Shown here piece by piece: positions 10,901-18,991 of a stretch of DNA of 64,000 nt (position 1 is the stretch's first letter; each line of letters starts with the position of its first letter). Source of the DNA: Massilia aurea (GTDB taxonomy: Bacteria > Pseudomonadota > Gammaproteobacteria > Burkholderiales > Burkholderiaceae_D); contig NZ_JANUGZ010000008.1 of the NCBI RefSeq assembly GCF_024753205.1, forward strand, positions 1-64,000. Direction: 5' to 3'. The position numbers were made by a program, and so were the translations under genes. The notes beneath the pieces are model-generated. The model was not told the origin of the DNA, did not search any database, and saw nothing but the letters and a program-made list of their open reading frames with translations.

Positions 10901-11358
10901 TATAGCTGACTGAGTTTTTTAGCCCAGTTCGCAAAACTCCAGCCGTCCATGCAAATGTGATGTGCTCGACCAACATACCAAAATTCATTCGTATGAAGTT
11001 TCAATAATCGAGCTTGAAACAACTCAGAATCAAACAGCACAAACGGCGCTTCAAACATTTTATCGACATGGTGCCAGGCAGCCGCGATTGGGTCAGAGCA
11101 CGTACTGACGTCAATTAATGGTAAAGAGTCCGTACGCTGCGAACTAATGTAGTGCACTAAACCGCTCCTAGCGACTCGAGTTCCGAAGACGTCATTTGTC
11201 CTTATTAAAAACGCGTGCGCACTCGAAATGCGCTCGATGTTTACCGCACTCAACCGGATGAACCCGCCTACGTTATACCTAGGATTCTCCAAGTCCTGGA
11301 CTTGATTCAGATAGATCTCGGTCTGAACCGGCGAAAGCTCGATAATTTTGTGTGTCAT
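4987..11358 (-). CDS. Nonribosomal peptide synthetase, two modules (C-A-T-C-A-T)
   Basis: 2123 residues, first synthetase of the operon. Condensation 1 (about 5-430) carries HHICMDGWS and opens the protein without a loading module, so it may accept an acyl starter. Adenylation 1 (about 455-950) has YTSGSTGTPKG; its pocket reads D-F-W-N-V-G-M-V-H, very close to the established threonine code DFWNIGMVHK. Thiolation 1 has FFELGGHS. Condensation 2 (about 1055-1490) has HHIVTDGWS. Adenylation 2 (about 1530-2010) has YTSGSTGQPKG; pocket D-A-M-H-V-G-G-L-A, no assignment. Thiolation 2 has FFGIGGNS. No epimerisation domain is present although a racemase heads the operon. It begins 27 bp after the exporter stop. 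Domain calls are firm; the Thr prediction is tentative. Confidence 0.95.
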   Translation of the reverse strand: MTHKIIELSPVQTEIYLNQVQDLENPRYNVGGFIRLSAVNIERISSAHAFLIRTNDVFGTRVARSGLVHYISSQRTDSLPLIDVSTCSDPIAAAWHHVDKMFEAPFVLFDSELFQARLLKLHTNEFWYVGRAHHICMDGWSFANWAKKLSQLYNTLPEGNFARPTGDPVAPKKGKPNNARLLAQQSFWQETLENLPEPFLAGRPARRSGRLTKSLSSTQHSSVLALAAQFDSSNAHVYSALVITYLFLVYGQTDVVLAVPFHHRTTRALKELLGTFADIGILRVHIDPEMTFEDLVREVGILQRRNLMGQRLPLVQHLRQTGLHRSERPVYQVAFNYVQLEASLPIGTANGQLVYCTSYHESTPLSINICEYGVDLVPELQVDYNLGFFDSSEIALLAGRLDHLLDALSAIKNVPLRQVNAIPEQEWHRLREWQSPSLLTSDNEYCLHELFERRVREDPHAIALICGNERLTYGELNRRANRLAHRLLTYGVRPDKRVAICLGRNVEMVVGVLGVLKAGGSYVPLDPMQLDERLTFVLADCSPVLLLTERAFFSRFMLDIPILDISVLTVQGAVGELIEADLPRPQVGLTASNLAYVIYTSGSTGTPKGVLVEHRQVVRLFDSTERLFHFSNEDTWSLFHSFAFDFSVWEMWGALVHGGKLVMVPTECARSAREFYELLCAEGITVLNQTPSAFKQLQVMQEQTRREHRLRYVVFGGEALDLRGLLPWVQRNRLERTQLVNMYGITETTVHVTVHFITNDDLNQNRSLIGKPLNDLTVSVLDADLRTVPIGICGEFYIGGAGVSRGYLNRPDLTAARFLPVPSERVADARLYKTGDLGRWLPNGILEYLGRNDSQIKVRGFRIELGEIEAHLAAIPTVCEAVVVEHTDRQENRRLIAYVKPEAGAILYAAELRTELSRVLPEYMLPSAFVTVDSFPLTSNGKLDHKALPEPGTNAVASQAYEAPRGGTEAVLAAIWQQLLGLERVGRNDHFFELGGHSLLAVQVASRLRAELGVEIPLHVLFAEPVLSRLAAVAGRTAQLTLEGPLPVNRNQPLPLSLAQQRLWFLSQLDPTASAAYHMPAGLRLDGCLDRRALCSALDRIVARHEILRTTFASGAGEIIQRVGTTESGFAMQFHDLQSVPEQERVGLFTQICAEEASAPFNLETGPLVRGRLLQLGEHQHLLFFTLHHIVTDGWSIGLFINELATIYRAFSSGLADPLPPLRLQYADFASWQRRDALAASMEQHAIYWRRQLHDAPALLQLPVDRPRPPQQGYAGATARVKLDSARTDMLLRLGQRHGTTLFMTLLASWAVLLTRLSGQDDVVIGTPMANRRSVEAEELIGPFVNMLPLRVWFADGPTVSQLLAQVKKTCLSAHEHQDFPFERIIDAVGADRHPSYSPLFQSALILDNTPTRKLELPGLTLSPWEPVYVGAKHDLSLHVVEENGSIDCTIVYNTSLFDSNTIQAFVRHWSQILSAMCGNDNASVSTLGADDIEELEVASLPDHPIIPSPLFIPFAPHEINQTIGERFIAQVQQHWNDTAIMSMTRNLSYGEVYMMAQRVEQSIVIAQAVEAPVGLLLSHGEEMIVGILGTLLAGRCYVPLDPEYPQSRLAFMVRDSGMTHIIASTTHLTLGRHIAGTSLQVVTMDQTPLLDSKAYPPAMRRSLGVPDDIAYILYTSGSTGQPKGIVQNHRNVLYFCSCYTNNLAISASDRVALVASFSFDAAVMDLFGALLNGACLVPIHPKALDAEGLRGHLSNKEVSIYHSTPTLFRHLFAAEASVRLPKVRAVVLGGELASRTDLDIYLKAFSDTCVFVNGYGPTESTLALQRFLDKPKARLNGPITVGYPVAGTTVRIGDPNTPLTAFKTGEIYIRSGHLAVQYHGRQELTSTAFGTSSDGTRYYRSGDIGRVLADGSVQILGRADNQIKLRGIRIEPGEIEFQLKRCHGVQDAIVVLREDQPGDQRLVAYIIADERWEQSDVLANLTQTLPSQMIPSCFLQLKQLPLTPSGKVDRRALPEPPVACSASFTPPITGTEIALVRIWSDCVGRTAIGVTDNFFGIGGNSLVLIQVYFRINQEFNLNLSLSSVMKLQTIEILARTIDELLVQRAAHNRIMESAPQKTGIRI

Positions 11359-11385
11359 GGCGGCAATTTAAGAACTGAAATTCTT

Positions 11386-13074
11386 CTAGTGCGGAACATC
11401 ATTGGGGAGACGCGTACGGTGTTCCATATGCGTTATCTGGCCGTTCTCGATAAATACGAGCTGGTCTGCAATGTAGAAATACCGATCGTCATGTGTAATA
11501 ACCACAATTGCCTTGTTCGCATTCCGAAGATCTTGAAGGAGCTCTTGATAGAAAAAGTGCTTGAATTCCGGGTCTTGGTCCGCCGCCCATTCATCAAAGA
11601 CATACAGCGAACGATCTTCGAGAAAGGTTGCTAGCAGCGCTAGTCGCCGCCGTTGCCCGTCAGAGAGATTCAATGTAGAGAATCGGCCGTTTTCGATACT
11701 GACCTTACCCTCCAACTTTAACAATGACAGATATTTGTCAATCAATGTCTGATTGTATTCCGCTAAGCCAAAAAGGTGATCAAACAAATAATAGCTAGGG
11801 AAAATTGCTGAAATCTCCTGTCGATACGAACTGACGAGTTCGGTGGAAACGGCGACATCGTCGAATCGGAGCGTGCCTGTAATTGGAAGGTAGTGCATAC
11901 TTATCAACTTTCCGATCGTCGACTTGCCAGAGCCATTGCCACCAATCAACATCGTGACTTGGCCTCTGTGTAGTTCCAGGTCGATAGGTCCGACGGAAAA
12001 ACTGCGAGCGGACTCGCTCGCCGCGTGCTGATAAGTGGCGCCACAAATACGCATACACTTCCAAGCTTCCACTTCTTTAGGTGAGATGTCCTCGGGTTCA
12101 ATCGGCAGTTCGCGCAGCAGACTGTCTACTCTCCGTTGCGAAATACGGGCGAGCGAAATTTGCGGGGCAGAACTTAAAATGGCAGCAATCGGACCGACCA
12201 AATATAGTAAACCCATGATTACACCGGTTAATTCGTTTTGCGAAATGGTACGATAGTTCACGAAAATGAAGGACACAATACCAATTGTGCCAACGCTGAC
12301 TAAGTCTCCGTAACTTATACCTGCACGAGTAATGCTCGCTCCACGAATTTCCAAGGAAGCTGCGCACTTCTCGTTTCGTACGAGGACGTTCTTAAAAAAG
12401 TGCCTTCTTTTAGCATCGTTGATTTTTAATTCTTTTGCGCCAAGAATTAATGCGGAAGTAGCCTCCCCCTGTTGTTCCTGGACTTTCCTAGCTTGCTTAA
12501 GATATAGACTGCCGATGTAGATCGGAACACGATAGGACAAACCGCCAATCAGAATTATAAGCAGAATGAATATAAGCAGATCGGTATTGACGAAAAATAG
12601 GAAGCTAAGGACGCCAAAAACAGAAATACTATGGATTAATAGGTCTGGAGCCGTACGGGCACCGACTACAATACGTCCGACATCCATGGTGAGTGCCATA
12701 TTTACGCGCACAACCCCCACCCTTTCTAGACGTTCAACCGAAGTGCCTGCCACAGCCCGAAACAGTCTTTCACGCAACTCCGAGGAGACCGCATTAGCCA
12801 CCTGTAATAAGAGTATCTGGGACAAGGTCCTACATGTCCAAATAATAATGCATAGCATTAAGAAAAACGCTGCAGTGCGATGATGAGAAATCTCTAATCC
12901 AAATAAGTAATATGGTTCAGCTTTAGAATATACTCCTACTGTTTGAGGCATCTCAATTGCTAGAAGTAGCGTTGGAATCAAAGCGGAATACGCTAATCCT
13001 GCGATGCCTCCAAATATAATCGAGAAAAACACCTTATTAGGCGCATTTCTGCCGAATTCGCCCAAGAAGCTCAA
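11386..13074 (-). CDS. Cyclic-peptide exporter, ABC half-transporter (PvdE/SyrD type)
   Basis: 562 residues. An N-terminal membrane domain with about six hydrophobic helices (first 330 residues) is fused to an ATPase domain with Walker A GGNGSGKST, signature LSDGQ and Walker B LYVFDEWAADQDP. The EWAADQDP variant is typical of the cyclic-peptide exporter family that includes PvdE (pyoverdine precursor) and SyrD. Inner membrane; expected to move the NRPS product to the periplasm as a homodimer. The start codon is TTG at 13074 and overlaps the TGA of the acylase gene (TTGA), so translation is probably coupled. Position between acylase and synthetases supports export of the local peptide. Family is clear; substrate is inferred from context. 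Confidence 0.93.
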   Translation of the reverse strand: MSFLGEFGRNAPNKVFFSIIFGGIAGLAYSALIPTLLLAIEMPQTVGVYSKAEPYYLFGLEISHHRTAAFFLMLCIIIWTCRTLSQILLLQVANAVSSELRERLFRAVAGTSVERLERVGVVRVNMALTMDVGRIVVGARTAPDLLIHSISVFGVLSFLFFVNTDLLIFILLIILIGGLSYRVPIYIGSLYLKQARKVQEQQGEATSALILGAKELKINDAKRRHFFKNVLVRNEKCAASLEIRGASITRAGISYGDLVSVGTIGIVSFIFVNYRTISQNELTGVIMGLLYLVGPIAAILSSAPQISLARISQRRVDSLLRELPIEPEDISPKEVEAWKCMRICGATYQHAASESARSFSVGPIDLELHRGQVTMLIGGNGSGKSTIGKLISMHYLPITGTLRFDDVAVSTELVSSYRQEISAIFPSYYLFDHLFGLAEYNQTLIDKYLSLLKLEGKVSIENGRFSTLNLSDGQRRRLALLATFLEDRSLYVFDEWAADQDPEFKHFFYQELLQDLRNANKAIVVITHDDRYFYIADQLVFIENGQITHMEHRTRLPNDVPH

Positions 13075-15512
13075 TGCCGGACTCGCTCAAATGTCGCTGA
13101 CGATGCGGGAAATGGAGCAGATTTCGTCATGTCTAGATACATCCCCGCCGCAAAAAGCTTGCTCATGTTTGAATAATCGGAACTGAATGGGTTTCCTGAC
13201 TGTCCAGAGGAGCCAATCAACAGGTGAAGTCCGGTACCCGGTTGCATGATTTGTCTGAATGTCGCACCAAATGTCTGTTCATAACCGCCCGAGCCGATAA
13301 ATCTGGAGTTGCTAACGTTCAGGGAATAAGGACCGCCAGGGCTTTCATGACGCCAATCGAACAAACTACTAAGCACGGGCACTTGACTGAACGGAGTATG
13401 GCGTAAATGTAACGAATGAACGCCCCCCCAACGCCAGTCAGCGGGTTTCATGCCTCTAAGTTTAGTTAGGTCTCGTAGCGTCCGTTCGAATGACTTACGC
13501 AGCTCCTGAGGGCAGCCGTACTGTGCACAGAGGCCAGGACCACTCATATGTATAGCACGAATCATTACCTCCGGCGAAACATTGCCAACTAATGACGATA
13601 ACATCGGCGCTGTCAGCCGCGGTGTATGAATATGGGTTAGATGACTAGCCAGAAGTTCTTGTTGGAAATGCTGCATCCAAACGCTGAAAATTGTCGCAGC
13701 CGGGCTGTCAAGGCTCATGCGATGGTCCCAGTTGCGTAGGTACTGCTGCGCTTCGCGCTCCAGCATCGTCGTCGGCTGGGTACGCAATAGTAGCGGCAAC
13801 ATTTCACGCGCTTCAGGCGCGACCACATCATTTTGAATCGCCATAGTTAGCGAACTATCGATGGGTTTTCGACTTGTAATTGCCTCGCGGAGCAGGGATT
13901 TGATTCGCATAGCACGATAGCTTGGCGCCCAATCAAGCGTAATAAAGCTGGGATAAATATCCTCGACCATTTTATCGTTGGCAGACACAATATAACCTTG
14001 ATCCGGATTATATATATACGGCATTGACAATGGCGAGATTACGCTGGTCCAGCTGTACTCGCGAGTCCAGCCTGGTTGAGGAATTGCGCCTTGGCCTTTC
14101 GCCCGCACCGGAATCCTCCCTGCAGCGGTAAAGCCGATGTTATTGTCACTGTCAGCATATAACATATTCAGGGTCGGGATGACTTGAAGTGCTAACGCTC
14201 GGCGAAACTCACTCCAATTGGAAGCATGATTAAGGCGGTAAAAAGCTTCATAGGACGTGTCATCGCTGTCTAGCCCCGTCCATCTAAGCGAAACCGGTTG
14301 ATCGAAATGGGATTGGACATCACTAATCACAGGGCCGCGTACTGTTTCACGTACCCGAATCTGAATAGAAGGAATTTCTTCGTGTAACCAAGACGGACTT
14401 GGACGGGCGACATTGATAGTCTCATGTCGGACCTCAAAAGCCCTCCACTCACTTCCGTCGCGGTATTCCAGTGAATCTGAGCCCCGAACTTGCTCGAAAA
14501 ACAGATCTTGCACGTCGGCCATCATGTTTGTACCGCCCCAAGCGATCGACTTGTTTTTTCCAAAAATTACCAACGGGGTCCCAACAATGGTCATTCCCGC
14601 CGCCTCGAAAGCTGGGGCCGTCTGCTTTACGGCATACCATGGAGAGGGCATTGAGAGCCCCATATGTGGATCGTTTGCTAGCAACGGCTTACCGTCAGTG
14701 GTGTGTGAACCGGAGACAACCCAAGCGTTGCTGCCGGCATATTTTTCGCCGATACCTAGCAAGGTACCGGCGACGAGTGAGCGATCCAACATAGAACCAA
14801 CAACATCGGCGGGAGGGAGGAAAGACAAAGCAGCTTCATGTGTTAGCGCAGCTGCCGGGCCGAAAAGCAAATCAAATTTCTCAGCCTCAAGTAGCTGTTT
14901 TGCTACATAACGTTCGAGCTCAGTATCCATGCTCCCGGCCATAGTCAATGCAAATAGCTTAATTACAGCTAGGGAATCTGTTGGCGTCCATCTCTCGGGT
15001 TTTACTCGAAAGACGAGAAACTCAGGCGCTAAGGTTATCTGAGAATCAAGTCCTGCATTGACGCCTTCCGAATAGGCTTGCAATGACGCGAACGCATCAC
15101 GGCTAAGTACCTTCCGAGCCGACGCCGCTGCGCGGTAAATGCCCAAGGTTCTGAACCAAATGTCCTGTTGAACGCTACCCTTCCCGAGCACCTCACTCAA
15201 CCGACCTTGCGCAGTGCGCCTCAAAATTTCAAGCTGCCACGCTCTGTCTTGCGCATGCACATAACCGGTTGCGAAAAAGACATCGCGTTGATTATTTGCT
15301 TGAAGAGACGTTACACCATGTTGGTCACGAGTGACCGAAATTGGACCGACACCGTTGAAGGTTACCGTACCAGACTGGGGAAGAGCTTTATATAACTGCC
15401 AATAGATTGTGACGCAAATTATTACAACTGGGACTACCAAGAATATTATAAAACGCAATGCAAGTTGTGAAGATACAAGCTTTTTTTGCCATTGACTGTC
15501 AGGTGCGCTCAT
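13071..15512 (-). CDS. Penicillin-acylase family hydrolase (PvdQ-like role)
   Basis: 813 residues from the ATG at 15512, chosen because it overlaps the racemase stop as ATGA; the open frame extends to 15620 but that part lies inside the racemase gene. A hydrophobic segment near residues 17-38 (FIIFLVVPVVIICVTIYW) is a membrane anchor or uncleaved signal. The nucleophile is the Ser of G|SNAWVVSG, about Ser261, where the precursor is cut to expose the beta-subunit N-terminus in this Ntn-hydrolase family. Family members hydrolyse amide-linked acyl chains; PvdQ removes the fatty acid from the pyoverdine precursor in the periplasm. In this operon, beside the exporter, a deacylation (maturation) role is the simplest inference; self-resistance or quorum quenching are alternatives. 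Confidence 0.92.
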   Translation of the reverse strand: MSAPDSQWQKKLVSSQLALRFIIFLVVPVVIICVTIYWQLYKALPQSGTVTFNGVGPISVTRDQHGVTSLQANNQRDVFFATGYVHAQDRAWQLEILRRTAQGRLSEVLGKGSVQQDIWFRTLGIYRAAASARKVLSRDAFASLQAYSEGVNAGLDSQITLAPEFLVFRVKPERWTPTDSLAVIKLFALTMAGSMDTELERYVAKQLLEAEKFDLLFGPAAALTHEAALSFLPPADVVGSMLDRSLVAGTLLGIGEKYAGSNAWVVSGSHTTDGKPLLANDPHMGLSMPSPWYAVKQTAPAFEAAGMTIVGTPLVIFGKNKSIAWGGTNMMADVQDLFFEQVRGSDSLEYRDGSEWRAFEVRHETINVARPSPSWLHEEIPSIQIRVRETVRGPVISDVQSHFDQPVSLRWTGLDSDDTSYEAFYRLNHASNWSEFRRALALQVIPTLNMLYADSDNNIGFTAAGRIPVRAKGQGAIPQPGWTREYSWTSVISPLSMPYIYNPDQGYIVSANDKMVEDIYPSFITLDWAPSYRAMRIKSLLREAITSRKPIDSSLTMAIQNDVVAPEAREMLPLLLRTQPTTMLEREAQQYLRNWDHRMSLDSPAATIFSVWMQHFQQELLASHLTHIHTPRLTAPMLSSLVGNVSPEVMIRAIHMSGPGLCAQYGCPQELRKSFERTLRDLTKLRGMKPADWRWGGVHSLHLRHTPFSQVPVLSSLFDWRHESPGGPYSLNVSNSRFIGSGGYEQTFGATFRQIMQPGTGLHLLIGSSGQSGNPFSSDYSNMSKLFAAGMYLDMTKSAPFPASSATFERVRH

Positions 15513-16225
15513 AAGAAACCCGCCGACGAGAGGCAGCGTTCGGCAAGCAAGGATACCGGATCTACAAACTGAAATTTTTCTAGCCTGCCACATATTGGAA
15601 TCATTGAAAGCTCCGTACATCCAAGAATGAAATGCTCGATGCCAAATTCCCTATGCATGCGCTCAGTCACATGTTCAAGCAGGTCAAGCGCTAACGAATT
15701 TATTCGATTCCCTGTAGACTTAATACCGATGACTGGGTCGTATATCGAACGGTCTACATGAATCTGATCGTTCTGGTCGGGCGTGAACACATCTATGCCG
15801 CTGGGCGCTAAATAATCATGATACAGTCTTGAACTTACTGTAGCAGAGGTTGCAAGTAGGCCGATTTTACTTAAAGGCATTTTCTCGACCATTTCTGCTA
15901 CCGAAGCTACCATGTTAATTAACGGAAGCTTTGAATTCTGCACAATATCGTCGAAATAAATATGAGCGGTGTTGCAGATTAGAACACCAAAATCAGCGCC
16001 TAGATACGCCAATTTGTTTAGTGAGAAACATATATTCGTCACGGGGCTATGGGTCCCGTATAGATAGGCGGAGCCGCGATCCGGTATGCTCGGATTAGAA
16101 TATAAGATGAAAGCCGGGTGGCTTTTGTCACCTGTCGCCGTGTGGTTAAGGTCGACCAGTCTTTGGGCGAAGTGTATGCCCGCAGCCGTCCCCATTCCTC
16201 CAAGGATTCCGATCGTTCTGCCCAT
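15509..16225 (-). CDS. Aspartate/glutamate racemase family protein
   Basis: 238 residues, usual size for the cofactor-independent Asp/Glu/hydantoin racemase superfamily. It starts with the family signature ILGGMG. The two catalytic cysteines are Cys84 (VLICNTAH) and Cys203 (ILGCTELSM), both present. Cytoplasmic; interconverts L- and D-amino acids, probably Asp or Glu. It is the first gene of the minus-strand NRPS operon and overlaps the acylase gene by 4 bp. None of the visible modules contains an epimerisation domain, so this enzyme may supply a free D-amino acid for direct activation, or take part in host D-amino-acid metabolism. Exact substrate not readable from sequence. Confidence 0.9.
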   Translation of the reverse strand: MGRTIGILGGMGTAAGIHFAQRLVDLNHTATGDKSHPAFILYSNPSIPDRGSAYLYGTHSPVTNICFSLNKLAYLGADFGVLICNTAHIYFDDIVQNSKLPLINMVASVAEMVEKMPLSKIGLLATSATVSSRLYHDYLAPSGIDVFTPDQNDQIHVDRSIYDPVIGIKSTGNRINSLALDLLEHVTERMHREFGIEHFILGCTELSMIPICGRLEKFQFVDPVSLLAERCLSSAGFL

Positions 16226-16603
16226 GATGTGCTTAAGGTAAAAATAACCAAAGGATTTTGGACTCGCGCCACGTATGTCAATACAGATCTGACAAAGACC
16301 ACATACGTGAGGAGTGTACCTTAAAATATTTTAATTGCGGAAGTATTTTCACTTTCTCTATAGTTAAGGCCAACCACCCTTGAACCCATTCTTACCTTAC
16401 CCGAATAGAATAAATTCTGATCATGAAGACCATGCACTTCGCATATTTATGAGACTTGCATAAGAAGCTTAGCGCGCATAATCCCGCAATTGAAGCTCCC
16501 TCGTGCGTAAGCTTATGTCCTGTGCATAAGGTGGTTGACATATGCTAACTTCTATTCAATAGTTGAGTGCGCACTAACCTTCAATGTTAAGGGAGACCTC
16601 CTG
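16226..16603. promoter_or_regulatory. Divergent promoter region between NRPS operon and TonB receptor
   Basis: 378 bp, AT-rich, between two divergent transcripts. A TTGACA box lies at 16535-16540 reading toward the receptor; a -10 about 17 bp on (AATAGT, from 16558) is weak. Just upstream is a perfect interrupted palindrome CTTATG-N7-CATAAG (16512-16530), with another CATAAG half-site at 16459-16464, a plausible regulator binding site. I see no convincing Fur box. The receptor start is set by AAGGGAG just before the ATG at 16604. Promoter assignment is tentative. Confidence 0.4.
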
Positions 16604-18757
16604 ATGGGAATTGTTTCTGTAGCACCACGCCAGGGTATAGCCACATTAGCATTACTAACATGTACAACAGCAGTCGCTCAGCAGCAACCTGCAAGCGGTG
16701 GGGACGATTCCAGCAGGAAAGCCACTGTAGTGATCCGTGGAAGTGCTGAATCAGCCCGTCGAGATGATCCGGTAAGCCGAACGGTGGTCAATCGGGACGA
16801 GCTGGTCAAGTTCGGTGACTTGTCTCTTCTTGACTCACTGAAACGTTTGCCTGGCATAACGATAAGCGATTCGAAAGTACAACTTCGCGGGCTAGGCAGC
16901 GGTTACACGCAACTGTTAGTCGACGGTGAGCGGCCACCGGCTGGTTTTTCGCTGGATACCTTGGCTCCAGATGCAGTTGAGCGGATTGAAATTTTACGCT
17001 CAGCAACAGCCGAGTTCAGTACTCAAGCAATTGCTGGAACAGTTAACGTCGTGTTAAGAAAAGTCGCAAATAAGGCTACTGGGGAGGTTAAGGGAGCACT
17101 TGGCGGCGGTCCGACTGAACGCTCTGCTAACGCAAACCTGGCTTGGTCCGACAAACATGACAAACGTTCACATAATTTCGGCGCACAGATTTACCATAAT
17201 GACAGTACACCGACAGCGACGACTACCGAGCGAGAGCAAAACGCTTCCAGGGAGTTGATTGGTCTGCGTCGAATCATAGGCCAGAACAGCAATACTAGGA
17301 GCGGCATTAATCTTAATGGGCGCGTCAATTGGGTGCGCGAAGGCGCCGATAGTTTAACTTGGCAAGGATTTGCCAACCTTGGTCGGTATCGTGGTGGCTC
17401 AAGTATTGCTACTGAAACTATAGTTGGAAACCATTATCCGTATCCAGAGGAGAGCGTGCACGCTGGTGGGATTAACTGGAGCGTTCGGAATGACCTCAAC
17501 TGGCTTATAAATCTTGGGGAAGCGGCCAAGTTGGAAACCAAGGCTGGATTATTCGCATCTCGTAGACAGCTTGATTTCGACCGAGAGGCATATGATGGAC
17601 CGATCCTTGTGCTAAATCGAGATTACGGCACGGACATCCGTGAGCAAGGTTTAACTTGGACAGGCAAATACTCATTGGGGGTTGCGAGTAATCATTTGAT
17701 CGACTTCGGATGGGACGGTGGTTATAGTCAGTTACAAGAAGAAGAAGTTCAGCGCGACTCTGCCGTCGCAACGGGAATGCCGTTTAACTTCGAGAATAAT
17801 TACGATGCAAGCATCCGCCGTCTTGCGCTTTATTTGCAGGATGAGTGGAGAGTTGGGCCGGAATGGTCACTATACTTGGGTATGCGAGGTGAGCGGATCG
17901 AAGTTACAACGGAAAGCGGAAACATTTCCGCGAGATCAAGTTCTCAAGTATTCAGTCCATTAATGCAAGCTTTGTGGAAGCTTCCTGGCAAACGACAAGA
18001 CCAATTGCGTCTCGCGATAACGCGAACATATAAAGCACCCGAGTTGTCGCGCTTGGTGCCAACTCGTTTCTATGCATCAATCAATACTCCAGTAACGCCT
18101 GATACGGTTGGAAACCCGGCGCTGAGACCGGAGTTAGCCAGCGGTGTTGAGCTATCTTACGAGCGGAACTGGGGGCAAGGAGCGACGATTTCAATTAGCG
18201 CAGGCGCGCGTGATATCAAAGATGTTATTCAAAATACACTTCGTCTTCAGGACGAACGCTGGATATCTACACCAGAAAATTTAGGCAGAGCCACCGTGCG
18301 GACGTTAGAGCTCGAAACAAAGTTTCCGCTGAACCGCTTACTGCCAACAATGCCGGCGATAGAAACAAGATTAAGCGCTAGCCGAAACTGGTCCACAGTG
18401 AACAACATCCCGGGTCCTGACAACCGTCTTAGCCAGCAACCGCTTTGGTCTGCCACGGTCGGTGCTGACTATATCAAAGGCTCTTGGGGCTATGGAGCAA
18501 GCCTCTCAGTGGTAGCCGGCGGATTAATCCGCAACTCGCGTCTAGAGTCAACCTGGACGGCGGCGAAGCGTGATCTGGATATTTATTTCGTGTATCGAAT
18601 AAGCCCGTCAAATAGGTTGCGCTTCACGTTACGCAATACCTTAAAAACAGACAACGACTCATCAAATCTGTATTCCGACGAACTGCGAACCTTCGAGAGA
18701 CAAAGAATCGTGGATGGCCATTTGAACTGGCGAATTCAATACGAATCAAAGTTTTGA
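16604..18757 (+). CDS. TonB-dependent outer-membrane receptor
   Basis: 717 residues from the ATG at 16604, preceded by AAGGGAG at a suitable distance; the upstream extension to 16535 has no ribosome site. Residues 1-28 form a signal peptide with cleavage expected after TAVA before QQQ. A plug domain follows (about 45-170: motifs LLDSLKRLPGI, LVDGERPP, VERIEILRS and IAGTVNVVLRK), then a C-terminal beta-barrel with alternating strands and a terminal aromatic residue (ESKF). It imports a ligand across the outer membrane using TonB-ExbBD energy. The barrel resembles the OMP_b-brl_3 type rather than the classic siderophore receptor barrel. Divergent from the NRPS operon, it is the obvious candidate for uptake of the locus product, but this is inference. 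Confidence 0.9.
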   Translation: MGIVSVAPRQGIATLALLTCTTAVAQQQPASGGDDSSRKATVVIRGSAESARRDDPVSRTVVNRDELVKFGDLSLLDSLKRLPGITISDSKVQLRGLGSGYTQLLVDGERPPAGFSLDTLAPDAVERIEILRSATAEFSTQAIAGTVNVVLRKVANKATGEVKGALGGGPTERSANANLAWSDKHDKRSHNFGAQIYHNDSTPTATTTEREQNASRELIGLRRIIGQNSNTRSGINLNGRVNWVREGADSLTWQGFANLGRYRGGSSIATETIVGNHYPYPEESVHAGGINWSVRNDLNWLINLGEAAKLETKAGLFASRRQLDFDREAYDGPILVLNRDYGTDIREQGLTWTGKYSLGVASNHLIDFGWDGGYSQLQEEEVQRDSAVATGMPFNFENNYDASIRRLALYLQDEWRVGPEWSLYLGMRGERIEVTTESGNISARSSSQVFSPLMQALWKLPGKRQDQLRLAITRTYKAPELSRLVPTRFYASINTPVTPDTVGNPALRPELASGVELSYERNWGQGATISISAGARDIKDVIQNTLRLQDERWISTPENLGRATVRTLELETKFPLNRLLPTMPAIETRLSASRNWSTVNNIPGPDNRLSQQPLWSATVGADYIKGSWGYGASLSVVAGGLIRNSRLESTWTAAKRDLDIYFVYRISPSNRLRFTLRNTLKTDNDSSNLYSDELRTFERQRIVDGHLNWRIQYESKF

Positions 18758-18782
18758 TCGACACGTAGCAGCTTTTTATTGT

Positions 18783-18796
18783 TATCACTGGTGATA
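18783..18796. terminator. Small palindrome between convergent genes
   Basis: TATCAC-TG-GTGATA is a perfect 6-bp inverted repeat in the 234-bp space between the convergent receptor and hydroxylase genes. There is no strong T-run after it on either strand, so a terminator role is only suggested by position. The remainder of 18758-18991 shows nothing else. Confidence 0.3.
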
Positions 18797-18991
18797 TCAG
18801 CCGTGCAAAATAGGCATATTCGAATACGACAAGATTTTGAGTGGTAGTACGTTCTTTATCTATACTTCGATAACTTTTTAGCAAAAAATTAATTTATGTG
18901 AAATTTGGTTACTCACGTAAGCGTGGTCGTCCTAAGTTGTGCTGAATAATGAGACTCAGACTGCGCTCCACAAAGACCACTATGCGCATCA

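Noticed and set aside
1635..11358. Many plus-strand open frames inside the NRPS genes (for example 3353-3763, 5434-5886)
   Set aside because: They overlap clearly coding minus-strand domains, lack ribosome sites and have no homologous motifs; they are frame shadows.
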